From: Isochrysis galbana
Taxonomy: Eukaryota > Haptophyta > Isochrysidales > Isochrysidaceae
Direction of reading: 5' to 3'
Assembly: GCA_018136815.1 (NCBI GenBank)
Contig: CM030936.1
Coordinates: 2,941,079 to 3,005,078, forward strand
DNA: 64,000 bases
Shown: positions 42,681 to 52,228 of the stretch, one piece after another
How the letters are laid out: each line of letters begins with the position of its first letter
Position numbering within the stretch: position 1 is the first letter of the stretch
Program-made: the position numbers and the translations under genes
The notes under the pieces: model-generated
What the model was told of the DNA's origin: nothing
Seen by the model: only the letters and a program-made list of their open reading frames with translations
The model's database searches: none

Positions 42681-43515
42681 TTTCTCGTGCAGTTTCACCC
42701 AGTGCAGGGATTTTTTAATACTTTTATAGTCTCGGGCTATCAGCGCTGTGTCGTCCGCGAATTGGAATTGGCTGATTTTTAGTTTGTATCCATTGAGGTC
42801 TACTCCCTCTATGTCGTCGTCTTTGTTTATGGCTCGGGTGAGCGCCTCCGTAGTAAGGAGGAAGGTGAGCGGGGAGAGCGGACATCCCTGTGGCATGCCG
42901 CTCCCCACGGTGAAGGGGTAGCTTCTTCCCCCGTTGGTTTTTATTGTTCTCACGGGTCGGGCATTTTCGCTCGTGAGCGCTTTGGCTAGGGATTGGAAGT
43001 TCGGGCCGAAGTTGAGTAATTTAAGGGTCAGATGATAGAACTCCCAGCTGACTCTATCAAATGCTTTTTCCCAGTCTAGGGCTAGTATCAAGCCTGGTTC
43101 TCCGGTTTCGTCCAGGTATGCTCTCGTGAGTTGAAGCAGGTGCGTGGCCTCGCTGATGAGCCGTCTCGGCACGAACCCCAGTTGGTTTTCCGATATTATC
43201 CTGCCTATTACTTTGCTTAACCTATTGATTGGTTAATATTTTGGCTAGGATCTTGTAGTCGCTTTGTAGTAGTGTGATCGGTCTGTAGTTTCGCGGGTCT
43301 CGCGCATCTCCCTTTTTATATAGTAGGATTATGTCTCCTTCCCGCATCGTGTACGCAAGTGTCCCCTTGTCTAGTGCTAGATTATACAATTTAGTCAATA
43401 TTGGTGCCGCTAGCTCGTCGTGCGCCTTGCATACTTCTGCCGGTAGTCGGACGATCGGTGGTGGGTCGGTGAGATGGGGGGAGGGGGGGGGGGGAGGGGC
43501 GGTGACCAAAGACAT
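42657..43515 (-). pseudogene. LINE reverse transcriptase, frameshifted
   Basis: Two adjoining frames encode a non-LTR reverse transcriptase. 43515-43222 holds YTMREGDIILLYKKGDARDP, RNYRPITLLQSDYKILAKIL (domains 1-2a); 43217-42657 holds ENQLGFVPRR, LILALDWEKAFDRVSWEF, SGMPQGCPLSPLTFLL and QFQFADDTALIA (catalytic FADD). A tandem ATTG-ATTG at 43224-43231 (plus strand) breaks the frame; removing four bases restores it. The thumb and any RNase H are cut by a later insertion. The catalytic residues remain. Confidence 0.9.
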
Positions 43516-43882
43516 ACCGCCTATTTACGTTAATGTTATCACCATATATTGTAAAAGTCCCCCGGTCCCAGGGGCCAGGGGGTGCCCTCCGGGTTCCCGC
43601 CCGCGCTCCGGCCGCCCAGAGTTCCCCCGCGGAAAGAGTGAAGGCACGGCGTGCACCTGAGGCACGTTATGTGTTATGTTGCGCGTCTCTTTGTAGGGGC
43701 CCAGCCGATCGGCTTTCCCTATGGGTGTGTCGTTTGGGAGGCTCGCCTCCCCGATTGCCAGGGCGCCATCCCTGGTCGCTCTCGTGGTCGGTCGCTTGTT
43801 TCCTGTACCTGTATGATAATGGCTGTATTCGATCCCTAGTTTTTGTGTTGTCGTTTTGAATGTGTGGCTTGGTGGCTTGGTG

Positions 43883-44107
43883 CTATAATGTGTCGTTGTC
43901 TATTACGTCGAAAAGAGGACGGAAGTCGTTGACGTCTATTCGTTTCTTTGGTCGCCGGCCCATGTCTGCCTGGGCCCTCCTGGCCGTGTCCGTGGAGTTG
44001 CTGTAGTGCTGTAGTGCACTGCTGCTTTCACAAGGGTGGTGTATGTATCTCGTCAGCATTCTTTTTATGACTAGGTCGTTTGCCTTCATTTGGTACCCCT
44101 CATGCAC
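43883..44107 (-). pseudogene. Probable LINE upstream fragment
   Basis: A 74-codon frame on the LINE strand, basic (RRAQADMGRRPKKRIDVNDF). It lies where the linker before the reverse transcriptase would be, separated by about 350 bp of GC-rich unrelated sequence (43555-43880). The assignment rests on position only. Confidence 0.3.
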
Positions 44108-44295
44108 AGCCAGATTGGCGCTGAGGGGATGAAGGCATTCGCCAAGTTGCTCGTTGCTTCCCGTTAGGTAGGGGACGCTGCATCACTCGGCGGCAGGAAA
44201 GGTGGAGGAAACTCGCGGAAAGCAATAACCAAAAAGACAACGGCTTACGCCCCTATCACCAAATCGCTTTCTATCCACGGGAAAACAAAGGTAGC

Positions 44296-44395
44296 NNNNN
44301 NNNNNNNNNNNNNNNNNNNNNNNNNNNNNNNNNNNNNNNNNNNNNNNNNNNNNNNNNNNNNNNNNNNNNNNNNNNNNNNNNNNNNNNNNNNNNNN
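44296..44395. other. Assembly gap (100 N)
   Basis: Exactly 100 unknown bases, a conventional placeholder for a gap of unknown size. It removes the start of the MFSD5-like gene. Confidence 1.
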
Positions 44396-44509
44396 CGTAC
44401 ATTCAGACACAACGTTCGCGGCTTCGACCCGGCTCAACTTGGTGATACCTTTTCGCTAATGTACTTCGGAAATTCCTTATGTGCGATTGTTTCCGGCATT
44501 GTCGCCCAG
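44396..44509 (+). CDS. MFSD5: MFSD5-like molybdate-anion transporter, first visible exon
   Basis: 38 codons after the gap: RGFDPAQLGDTFSLMYFGNS, LCAIVSGIVAQ. This is the middle of the N-terminal half of a major facilitator protein of the molybdate-anion transporter (MFSD5/MOT2) family. The exon was ended at VAQ with a GC donor (CCCAG/GCATGC), because joining to WAADRKAL at 44787 gives a family-like continuation. Upstream exons are lost in the gap. Confidence 0.75.
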
Positions 44510-44786
44510 GCATGCGCGGGCCCAAACACAAGAGCCCATTTTTTGTTGCACCCGAATGACGTGTGGACTCTTGTGGAGAGCGAATTCAATGCCAGCCCTA
44601 TTAGCCTATGCACACCGCTCCTTGAGAGGGCAAGCTTTGCTCCCCGTGAGAACGCCTGCATCCTGACTTATTTGGGAGGTGGCCAGTCTTATGCAGGATG
44701 CAATCAACTCCAACTCCCCAAGAAATGAGCATCTCCCTACTTGGCTTTCTTTGAGTTGAATTGGCCGTCTCCCTTGTTCCAACCAG

Positions 44787-44940
44787 TGGGCAGCTGATCG
44801 TAAGGCGCTGACGCAAATTGGCTCCGGTCAATGGCACTATGGCGGTTACTGCACACCCTTTGACCTGTCGGCGGTCTGCCTCGTCGTTGCCCTATGTGTC
44901 ATTGCACCGCAATGGAATGAGAACTACGGAGATGCATCGG
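44787..44940 (+). CDS. MFSD5: MFSD5-like transporter, exon
   Basis: WAADRKALTQIGSGQWHYGG, YCTPFDLSAVCLVVALCVIA, PQWNENYGDAS. The PFDLSAVCL helix and WNENYGD are family signatures. Phase 1 exit at GTTTGT. Intron 44941-45062. Confidence 0.85.
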
Positions 44941-45062
44941 GTTTGTGCTTCAAAAATCCCGGCGAGCTTTCGCGAGGCGCATTATTTTTCTGTGAAGACT
45001 GCTGCAGCTAGCACTTCCTCGTCACGCTCGCCCGTGTGACCTTCTCCCCTGGCTCGCTGTAG

Positions 45063-45250
45063 GTACAAATGCCAGCTCTTCCTCCAATGGGGGGCTTTCA
45101 TCGAAACTCTACGATGCACGCATCTTGCTGTGTGGTGCAATCATCTCCTTTTTCGAGGGCTCTATGTACATCTTTGTCTTCAATTGGACGCCAACGTTCT
45201 CGGGTGGCAACGTGGCGCCGCCATATGGCCTCATCTTCGCATCCTTCATG
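45063..45250 (+). CDS. MFSD5: MFSD5-like transporter, exon
   Basis: SKLYDARILLCGAIISFFEG, SMYIFVFNWTPTF, PPYGLIFASFM: the seventh and eighth helices with the very conserved EGSMYIFVFNWTP. Intron 45251-45512 contains a 14-bp stem hairpin (45331-45371). Confidence 0.92.
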
Positions 45251-45512
45251 GTACGCGAGAGACTTTGTGTGCTCCCTACGCGAATGTTCTGGATGTGTAG
45301 CTCAACTTCGTGGTCATGAAGCGAGACTACGAGATGTGTTAGCTATAGGCATGAGCCAGCTAACACATCTCATGACACCGTTCTCATGGCCTTTCTTTTG
45401 AGATTAATGCTCGCATGTTCCCTTTTGGATAGGAACTCCCTTCCGATGCCTTTCGGGCACCCTTACCTCACATCACACTGGTTTATCTATTCGTGCATGT
45501 TGTGCTATGCAG

Positions 45513-45676
45513 GTTGCCTGCATGGGCGGCTCGTCTCTGTTCACGATTCTCTCACGCTCCTCCTCGCCAAACGACATTGTTCGCGGCCTGACGCTCGCTT
45601 CAGCCGCAGCCCTCGCGATCCCTATGCTCACGGAGAATAAAGCCGTGATCCTTGCAGCCTTCTTGGTGTTCGAAGG
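45513..45676 (+). CDS. MFSD5: MFSD5-like transporter, exon
   Basis: VACMGGSSLFTILSRSSSPN through AFLVFEG. Phase 2 exit (GAAGG/GTGCGC), which rejoins at 45820 to give FEGCVGLYWPSIG, a hallmark of the family. Confidence 0.92.
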
Positions 45677-45819
45677 GTGCGCGATCCCTCGATCGGCAGC
45701 ACGCGCGGCCCATTTCTAAAGCGTGGTACGAAGCAATAGAAATAGTACGAGGCAAGCGTTTGGCACGAAATTCCCTATCCCACCCCCGACGTCACCCCAA
45801 ATAACTCCTTCGCTCATAG

Positions 45820-45880
45820 ATGTGTTGGCCTCTACTGGCCCTCAATCGGCACCGTCAAGTCTCGCATCGTGCCAGAAGAG
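45820..45880 (+). CDS. MFSD5: MFSD5-like transporter, exon
   Basis: A 61-bp exon, CVGLYWPSIGTVKSRIVPEE. Both splice junctions are supported by family sequence. Introns 45677-45819 and 45881-46045. Confidence 0.92.
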
Positions 45881-46045
45881 GTGAAAACGAGTGCATTTTG
45901 CAATGACTTGATTGCATGGGAACTTGTACCCAAAGGATCGTTGCCCTGTGCTTATTGCTTGCGACATGTACGGCACAAGAGGCGTCCAAGTCAGTATGCT
46001 ATGGATCGATTTGACGGTCTGGCCCAAATGTGATCCCAATCACAG

Positions 46046-46276
46046 GTGCGAGCAACAGTGTACAACATTTTCCGCGTTCCACTGAATGCAGTGGTGGTGA
46101 CGGTGTTATTGAACAACATGAGCACAGCGACGGCTTTTTTCTGGTGCGCTATCATGTTGGCTGGCGCCTTCATTGCGGCAATGCTTCTCAACAAGATAGT
46201 CATGCACACAGTTGCAGCACGGAAGGCAGAGGATTTGGAAGATGGATCTTCGCTAATGGCCGCACGCGAAAATTGA
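46046..46276 (+). CDS. MFSD5: MFSD5-like transporter, last exon
   Basis: VRATVYNIFRVPLNAVVVTV, LLNNMSTATAFFWCAIMLAG, then a hydrophilic tail. VRATxYNxFRVPLN is a strong family signature. Molybdate uptake is the function shown for algal members; here it is inferred. Confidence 0.92.
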   Translation: MRATVYNIFRVPLNAVVVTVLLNNMSTATAFFWCAIMLAGAFIAAMLLNKIVMHTVAARKAEDLEDGSSLMAAREN

Positions 46277-48249
46277 CTTTATCGGCAGACAAGGGAGCAC
46301 CAATGTGCATCGAAGGCAATATCCGCAGGACACTGCACGCCGTCCATAGTGCGATAATGAGGGGCTAAGTCGCCTCGGCTTGGCCACATGGTCAGCGTTA
46401 GCCATTATGCATTTTGCCTGCGTTGAATTGGCGAACAGCTGTTATTGTTCGTGTTGATGCGCTGCGGCACTACCGTGGATGGGAGCTTGTGTGTGTGTGT
46501 GTCACGTAAACGGCAATTCGAAATTGCCCTCTATGCTTGCCATTTCCACTTTCTACCCCTCCCTCATGTATCATCAAGCATATCCCCTCTTGTGGGCGGG
46601 AGGAGATCACGGGCGGCCACATTGCTCAGAGCAAGGGGATCGTGTCCCCTTCTCTTTTCTCTCGTAGGTTGAACACTCGTTTAAACGGCAAGCACAATGT
46701 ACAATGTGACTACACAAGGCGCCCCGCACAGCAAACCAAATTCAGAAGGAGCGCTCCCCCCCCCCCCCCCCCCCCCCCCGTGGCAGATTCCCAGGGTGCC
46801 GGGGGCTTGGCCGCTGGCCGCTCGCGGCCGCTGCCCCTCCCCATGAACCACGGACCCACGACCCACGACTGCGGCCGGTAGGTCGACGCCGTAGCGTCTC
46901 TCTCCGGGAAGAGCCGCCGGAGGGAAGGGGGAAGTGGTGCCCGAATTTGTTTGGTCGTTTGGTCTGTGGGTGACCTTTTTGCTCACATCGTGCGTCATGG
47001 AGCGCGCCGCTCCCCTCCTCTTCCTCTTCCTCTCGCGCCGTCCAAGCCGTCAGTGCGGACGATCACCCACGGACACTCCGATGTCGCCAAACAAAGCGCC
47101 CGCGCAACGAGCCTCAGTCGGAGATGATCAACCCCGGGCGGAGACCATAAACAGCCTACATTGTCATTGCCAACGTTGTATTTGTCATCGCGATTGTTAA
47201 TAGTCAAGGAACAAGTAATGGCACTGCTAACTCACTCTCAAACATAGGGGATAGGCTACTATTAGCTATCGGTACTTCTATAGCTAGTAGTATATAGCTA
47301 TAGAAAACATCTAAAGATTCCGGGCTAACACCTACTATATCTAGGTACTCCTACCTACCTCCTCGCTGACACCGCCCTTTCTTCCCTTCTCTCCACCTTC
47401 TTCCTCTCCTCCCTTTCCCCCACCATTCCTTTGTCTTCAGTATCAGGGGTGCGGCCCAGGTGCGCTACCGTGGGCGCCAAGGAACGCTACCCGTCGATGT
47501 GGGCACTCATCGAGCCATACATGGGCCGTTGGTTGGTGCAAGGCAAAGCTCATGCTCGTTGGCGACTACTCTGACGAGTACGAGAATATTCCAAAGACCA
47601 AATACATTGGCATCGGAGACGGGGCGGCCGTCGCGTACCTCTGCATGGAATACATCACGGCGGTCGCGTACGTCAGCCACGTTGAGGCTCGCCATGCGAG
47701 CGGCGACCAGATATTGAGGAATCTCATACTTCATTCAGCTTGTCCAGCTGCACTGCACCTCCTTCATCCGGTGACAAGCCGAGACAAGCTACAATAGCAA
47801 GATCGTCAACCCAGCCCGGAGTGAGGTGAGCTGCAGCGAATTGGGGGTCGAATACATGTATGTACCACGCGAGCCAACTTGTACACCGTTGTACAGTCGA
47901 AATTATCCTGGCAATTACCATTCAATCGGTCCCTCCTCCTCCTCCTCGTCACTGTCGTCTACAGTGTCCACAACTGTCTGGGATGGGAGCGCGGGCGCGG
48001 GCGCGGGCGTGGGCTCATCCATCACCTCCTCTTCCACCTCGTCCACAATGGTTCGGCGGCGCTTGCGCACATGCGGCATGGGGCATGGGGATGGGGGCGG
48101 GGCGGGGGGCAAGGGCAAGGGCGTCGAGCGTGGGGGCGTGGGGGGGGGGGGGGGGGACGCCCGTGCCCCCCAAATTTCGATCAAAAATTTATATTTTGAG
48201 CCCAACCCCAAATTTCACAAAAAAATTCTCGAAAGTCTGGCGTTTGCCA
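46277..48249. other. Intergenic; one possible decayed ORF
   Basis: At 47459-47720 two frames give RYPSMWALIEPYMGRW and KLMLVGDYSDEYENIPKTKY, which look like adjoining pieces of one protein split by a frameshift or intron; I do not recognise it. A C-run lies at 46757-46780 and a G-run at 48139-48156. 48165-48245 is a copy of the AAATTTC-word repeat. Confidence 0.35.
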
Positions 48250-48345
48250 ACAGGGGGGTGGATGGTTCTCGCCCCCCATGAGGGGAGTCGAGAGAGTGGG
48301 GGGGGCGCGAGGCCCCCCTCCATGGCGACCAATCATAAGATTAGT
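48250..48345 (-). repeat. Hairpin-headed retroposon, 5' fragment
   Basis: Hairpin ACTAATC-TTAT-GATTGGT (48328-48345) then GCCATGG and GGCCTCGCGCC; nearly identical to 4740-4832. Confidence 0.6.
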
Positions 48346-48618
48346 GCTAGATCACGATGATACATACCCTACCACAAAACCAACGACCTTTTTTCGGAAA
48401 ACCAACGTTAACACCCCGGAATCAATAGACATTGACATACGATGAACAAACCTCTTCCCTTTCACACACGCAAAGATGTCTCGTCAGCTTGCGAGCTCTC
48501 ATGGATTTGGAGCTCGCACCGATATCAGTACTCATATCAGCTCGCAAGCCTCAAAAACAAAACTCCCCTCTCTATGCGAAGCCTCAAAAACAAAACTCCT
48601 CACCTCCACACTCCACAT

Positions 48619-48708
48619 TCAGGCCTCGTCATCGCTCTCGTCAGAGTCCTCTGGCTCGTCAGGAATCATTTCCAACTCCCAGGGCAGAACCTTGCTCTCC
48701 CACTCAGC
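48619..48708 (-). pseudogene. hAT transposase C-terminal scrap
   Basis: Encodes AEWESKVLPWELEMIPDEPE and an acidic tail to the stop at 48619, matching the C-terminus at 11600-11645 (WESHVLPWELEMVVDEPEDE). Its 5' side is cut exactly where repeat R begins (48709). Confidence 0.75.
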
Positions 48709-49563
48709 TGTCGCATTCGCGAATCGACACTCGTTAGGCTTCGCTCTTCTCTTCGTCGTTCGGTATTTATCGTTATAATTCTCTCGTTCTCGTTCTCGGT
48801 CAAAAGCTTCGCTTGGATGCATGGGATCGTGGGTTGTGGAGCGCCCTCTCTCTTTCTCTCGAAAGAGAAGGGAAGTTTCCCTACCTTTCTTCCTCCCAGG
48901 CGCCTCGCAGATAGGTTTAATTTGCTATCTCCCCTGCGGTTCTTTATCTGCTTCTGGGGGCAATCAGGTTTAATTTGCGACCTCTTCGTATCTCCCCCTT
49001 AGGCACATCGCACTCCTTTCGTCTTATTTGGTAGGTCTCTTGGAATCTTGTGCAGCAGGATTGCCCCTCGTTTCCCCGTTATGGTGCGATTCCCGTTCCA
49101 GACAAGATCGCCAACAGATCGCCCTTTGATCGTCGTCCGTCGTTGTCTGATCGGAGTGTTTGGGTTTGATTTCAGTCGAGTTATGTGAGAAAGTCGTGGG
49201 GCGAGAGTCGGGGTGTTTTCCTGGGTGTCTCTGTCCGTCGTCCTGTCGCCAGTCGTCATCCGTCGTCGCTCTCGCTCTCGTCGCTCTCGCTCTCGTAACA
49301 CTCGTACCCAACAAACTCGCCTCGCCTCGCCAGCCCCTGCCATCACAGCCCTCCTCTCACTCGCCCTCGCCTCTCGCCGCTCGTTCCATGTCGTTCTCGC
49401 CGCCGTCCTCGCCCTCGCTCAAGCCCGCCTGCCCGCCTTCCTCTGCTGACGGGCTTCAGCCCGTCATCGTCTCCGAAGCCGTCTCCTCAGCCGCGCCTGC
49501 CGCCGGCTTGCCACCTTCCTCATTGCCCTCAGGCCCTAAGGGCCAGCCCAATTCGTCATCAGC
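48709..49563. repeat. Repeat R, copy 2
   Basis: Matches 30884-31735. Begins at the near-palindrome TGTCGCATTCGCGAATCGAC. Its right part overlaps the 3' end of the hAT transposase gene (stop at 49456). Confidence 0.7.
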
Positions 49564-51688
49564 AAGCTGGGATTCCATCAAGAGATTTGTGTGAGCTCGC
49601 ACAAGCCTGTCCACCGTCCTTTGGCCGAGTCTATTGCGCTTCTTTGAGTGGATCCAACCTTCAACAGACCAAGAATGCTCGCACCCTGATGCGGAGCAGT
49701 CCATCGAAAGCAGGCCGAGGCGCATCGCCGCCCAACGAAGATGTTTCCAAGGCGCGAGGTAGATCTTTGCCCATTTGTAGGACGCCATATTCTTGGCGTA
49801 CGATGAGAAAGCACAATCATCGGTCAAGTCGTGTGTACCTACTGCAAGAGCCTCTTCAAAATCTGCAAGCTCAGCGAGCAGAACAGGTAACGGATGCTCA
49901 TCGTTCGACATCTGGCGCAAAACCTGTTTCACCTCTTGCATCTCAGATGTGGAAAAGTCGCGCCGGCAAAATTCTGGCTCAAAGCGGTATGCCGCAGTCA
50001 TTGCAGAAACATGGAAGTACTCCCATCGGGCCATGAATATGGTGTGTATCTTGCGACGAATTCTCTCTGGCACATTAGGAATAGTATTGCCGTAAAACGA
50101 ATCGAGTTGCAGCATGTAACCGTAGACTTTTCCCAGCATTGCTCCCTCCTTGCCATCAGTGAGTCGCAACATTCGAAGGGCTGGCTCCAAAATGATGATG
50201 CACATCGAAACTGTGTCTTGAAGGCTGTCATCTCTAATGCAACGTTTGACTTCAGCTCCTTTATCTCTCACATCCCGGCTTTGCTTCGATCGAGAGCCAC
50301 GCAGTAAACACCTGGTCAATAACGAGCTTGTCCAAGATGGGATGGACATTCTTGAAGCGAATGAGCATGAGGAGCTTAGAGGCAAAGCGTGTCTCACAAA
50401 AGCGCACGAGCTCAGTCCCACCCTTAGGCCTACTCTCAGGGGGAATCTCCTTAGCAAGCTCCCGGTATCGCGCCAACGGTTTCTGATGATATATGATAAA
50501 CTTCACGACGTCCCAGACACAATCCACGCATTTGCTGAACTCATCCTCCCCCCAATCAAATTCACGATCGAGGCCTTTCACTCGAATCGTTGGCTTGTCC
50601 GAGAATACATTCTTCATGAAATTGTCTATCGAATGAGCTGGACAAATAAAGGTCAAGACATGCGGGGCCTTCACCTGGATGAGCGGGAACGCTGCTTTAC
50701 AGGCCCCGTCCATGCAAACGCCGACCACAAGACCTGGCTCAAAGGAATCAATGTGCTTGAGGATGAATTTTGCTATGAAGGCGGCGTCCTTAGTCTCTCC
50801 GGATGTGTCGATCGCCTCCAAAAAGTAGGACCCAGCAGGGATGCTAGCCAACGCGTTGACGATCGGCCGGTTTTGGACACTGGTCCAGCCATCCGAGATA
50901 AGTACGAGGCCAGTGATATGGGCCAGCCCCATCACCTTGGCCCTGACCCGTGTGTTGAGAGCGGCGTCGAACGCCGGGAGAACTTTAGAGGTCATTTTAA
51001 GACGATGGGGCAAGACAGGCCCATCGCTATCATACATTTGCTTACCACTTTTTGCCGTGACGCACACAGCTTCTCGAAAATCCGGATCGTCGAAAATGTT
51101 GAGCGGCAAGGCCTTCTTGATCACAACCTTCAGCCACGCCTCTGCGACCTGCGATGGGGCAACCGCTCCAAAGTGTTTCGAGGCTGCCGCCACGCGCCGC
51201 TCCTGCCTGGCTGCCTCCTTCTCTACCTCCAACTCCATCGTGGCTTTTTGCTCCGAGCGCCGCTTGCGCAGCTCCGCGACCACCTGCGCGTGCCGCTCTT
51301 TCCAAGCCGCTGCTGGCGTGCACAGCCGAATGCTTCGCGGCTTGAGCGACCCATCGAGGTGGCACCTGATCTGGCTCGGCCCTCCAGTGAAGTACAGGCC
51401 ACAGAAGAGGCACTGCTTCTTCTTCACGGAGTGCGAGCGACCGGCTACCTCATCGACTGTCGACCATTCCAGCTGGGTGCCCTCAAGGCTCGCGATGCGC
51501 GCGCGGCCCCATGCGATCAGCGCGCCTGCCTCTCCCTCTCCCAGCGCGCCATCGCCAGTGTTGCCACTGCCTCCATCCATGATGCTGCCACTGCCCTGAG
51601 CCCAGACTGCCAGCGAGAGCGAGCGAGCAGCACCCCCCGGGCAGCGGCGACGCACCCCGCGTCGCGACGGCACATATACAGACTTCAT
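49456..51688 (-). mobile_element. hAT transposase gene, one frameshift
   Basis: Two overlapping frames (51688-50261, 50457-49456) make one hAT transposase of about 740 residues. N-terminus: BED-type zinc finger (CLFCGLYFTGGPSQIRCHLD). Middle: the catalytic region with LISDGWTSVQNRPIVNALAS, VVGVCMDGACKAAFPLIQVK, HVLTFICPAHSIDNFMKNVF and CETRFASKLLML. C-terminus: ARWEYFHVSAMTAAYRFEPE, MASYKWAKIYLAPWKHLRWA, DCSASGCEHSWSVEGWIHSK, KRNRLGQRTVDRLVRAHTNL, the dimerisation domain. A single base near 50281-50312 shifts the frame at FTAWLS. It is otherwise undamaged, so recently active or an assembly error. Upstream, at 51763-51772, lies CTGATATCAG, also near the hAT fragment at 11709-11753. Confidence 0.9.
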
Positions 51689-52228
51689 AAAAAGTAAAAA
51701 AATCGAAAGTAAAGAGCCTCTAGAGTGAGTTTTGTTTTCCCACCTCAGAGCTGATAACTGATATCAGTGATTTGGCAAAACAGAGCTGTTACTGACACTG
51801 TAAGCTTATAACAGTACTGATGAGACATCTTTGCACACACGTCGTATTTTGCTTGGCGCTTGGCGGCTTGGCGACGCAAAGGATAGTGGAGAGGGCCTGT
51901 TTTCCCGCGCCGGCCTGTGGAGTGCTCGCTTCTGCGATTGCGATTGCGGGCCCCGTGTCGTGGAGCCGCGAAGGATCCCGAGCAGAAGGAGCGGGATCCC
52001 ACCGGCCGCCGTCTTCATCGGCTGGATCCACGCGCTCTCGTGCGCCGCACCGATCGGGATCTGGCAATCACGAGCAATCACGCCGCGAGATCCCCAACTT
52101 GGCTCTTCCTCGCTCTCTGCTTAAAACCCTTAATAAGGGAGATCCACCTAGGTACCCGATTCTCGAAACCAGGCGTCGCCCGTGCGAGAGGCCTCGCCAG
52201 CCGCCGCGCCATTGGAGCAGGCACAAGC

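Noticed and set aside
44941..45016. Extra small exon SFREAHYFS in the MFSD5-like gene
   Set aside because: No acceptor in the right phase; direct splicing from 44940 to 45063 keeps frame and gives a family-like junction.
47460..47797. Small gene with MWALIEPYMGRW and GDYSDEYENIP
   Set aside because: Two frames would have to be joined, with no convincing splice sites and no recognised family; noted only as possible decayed coding sequence.
50237..51697. 486-residue plus-strand ORF
   Set aside because: Complement of the hAT transposase coding sequence, which has real domains on the other strand.
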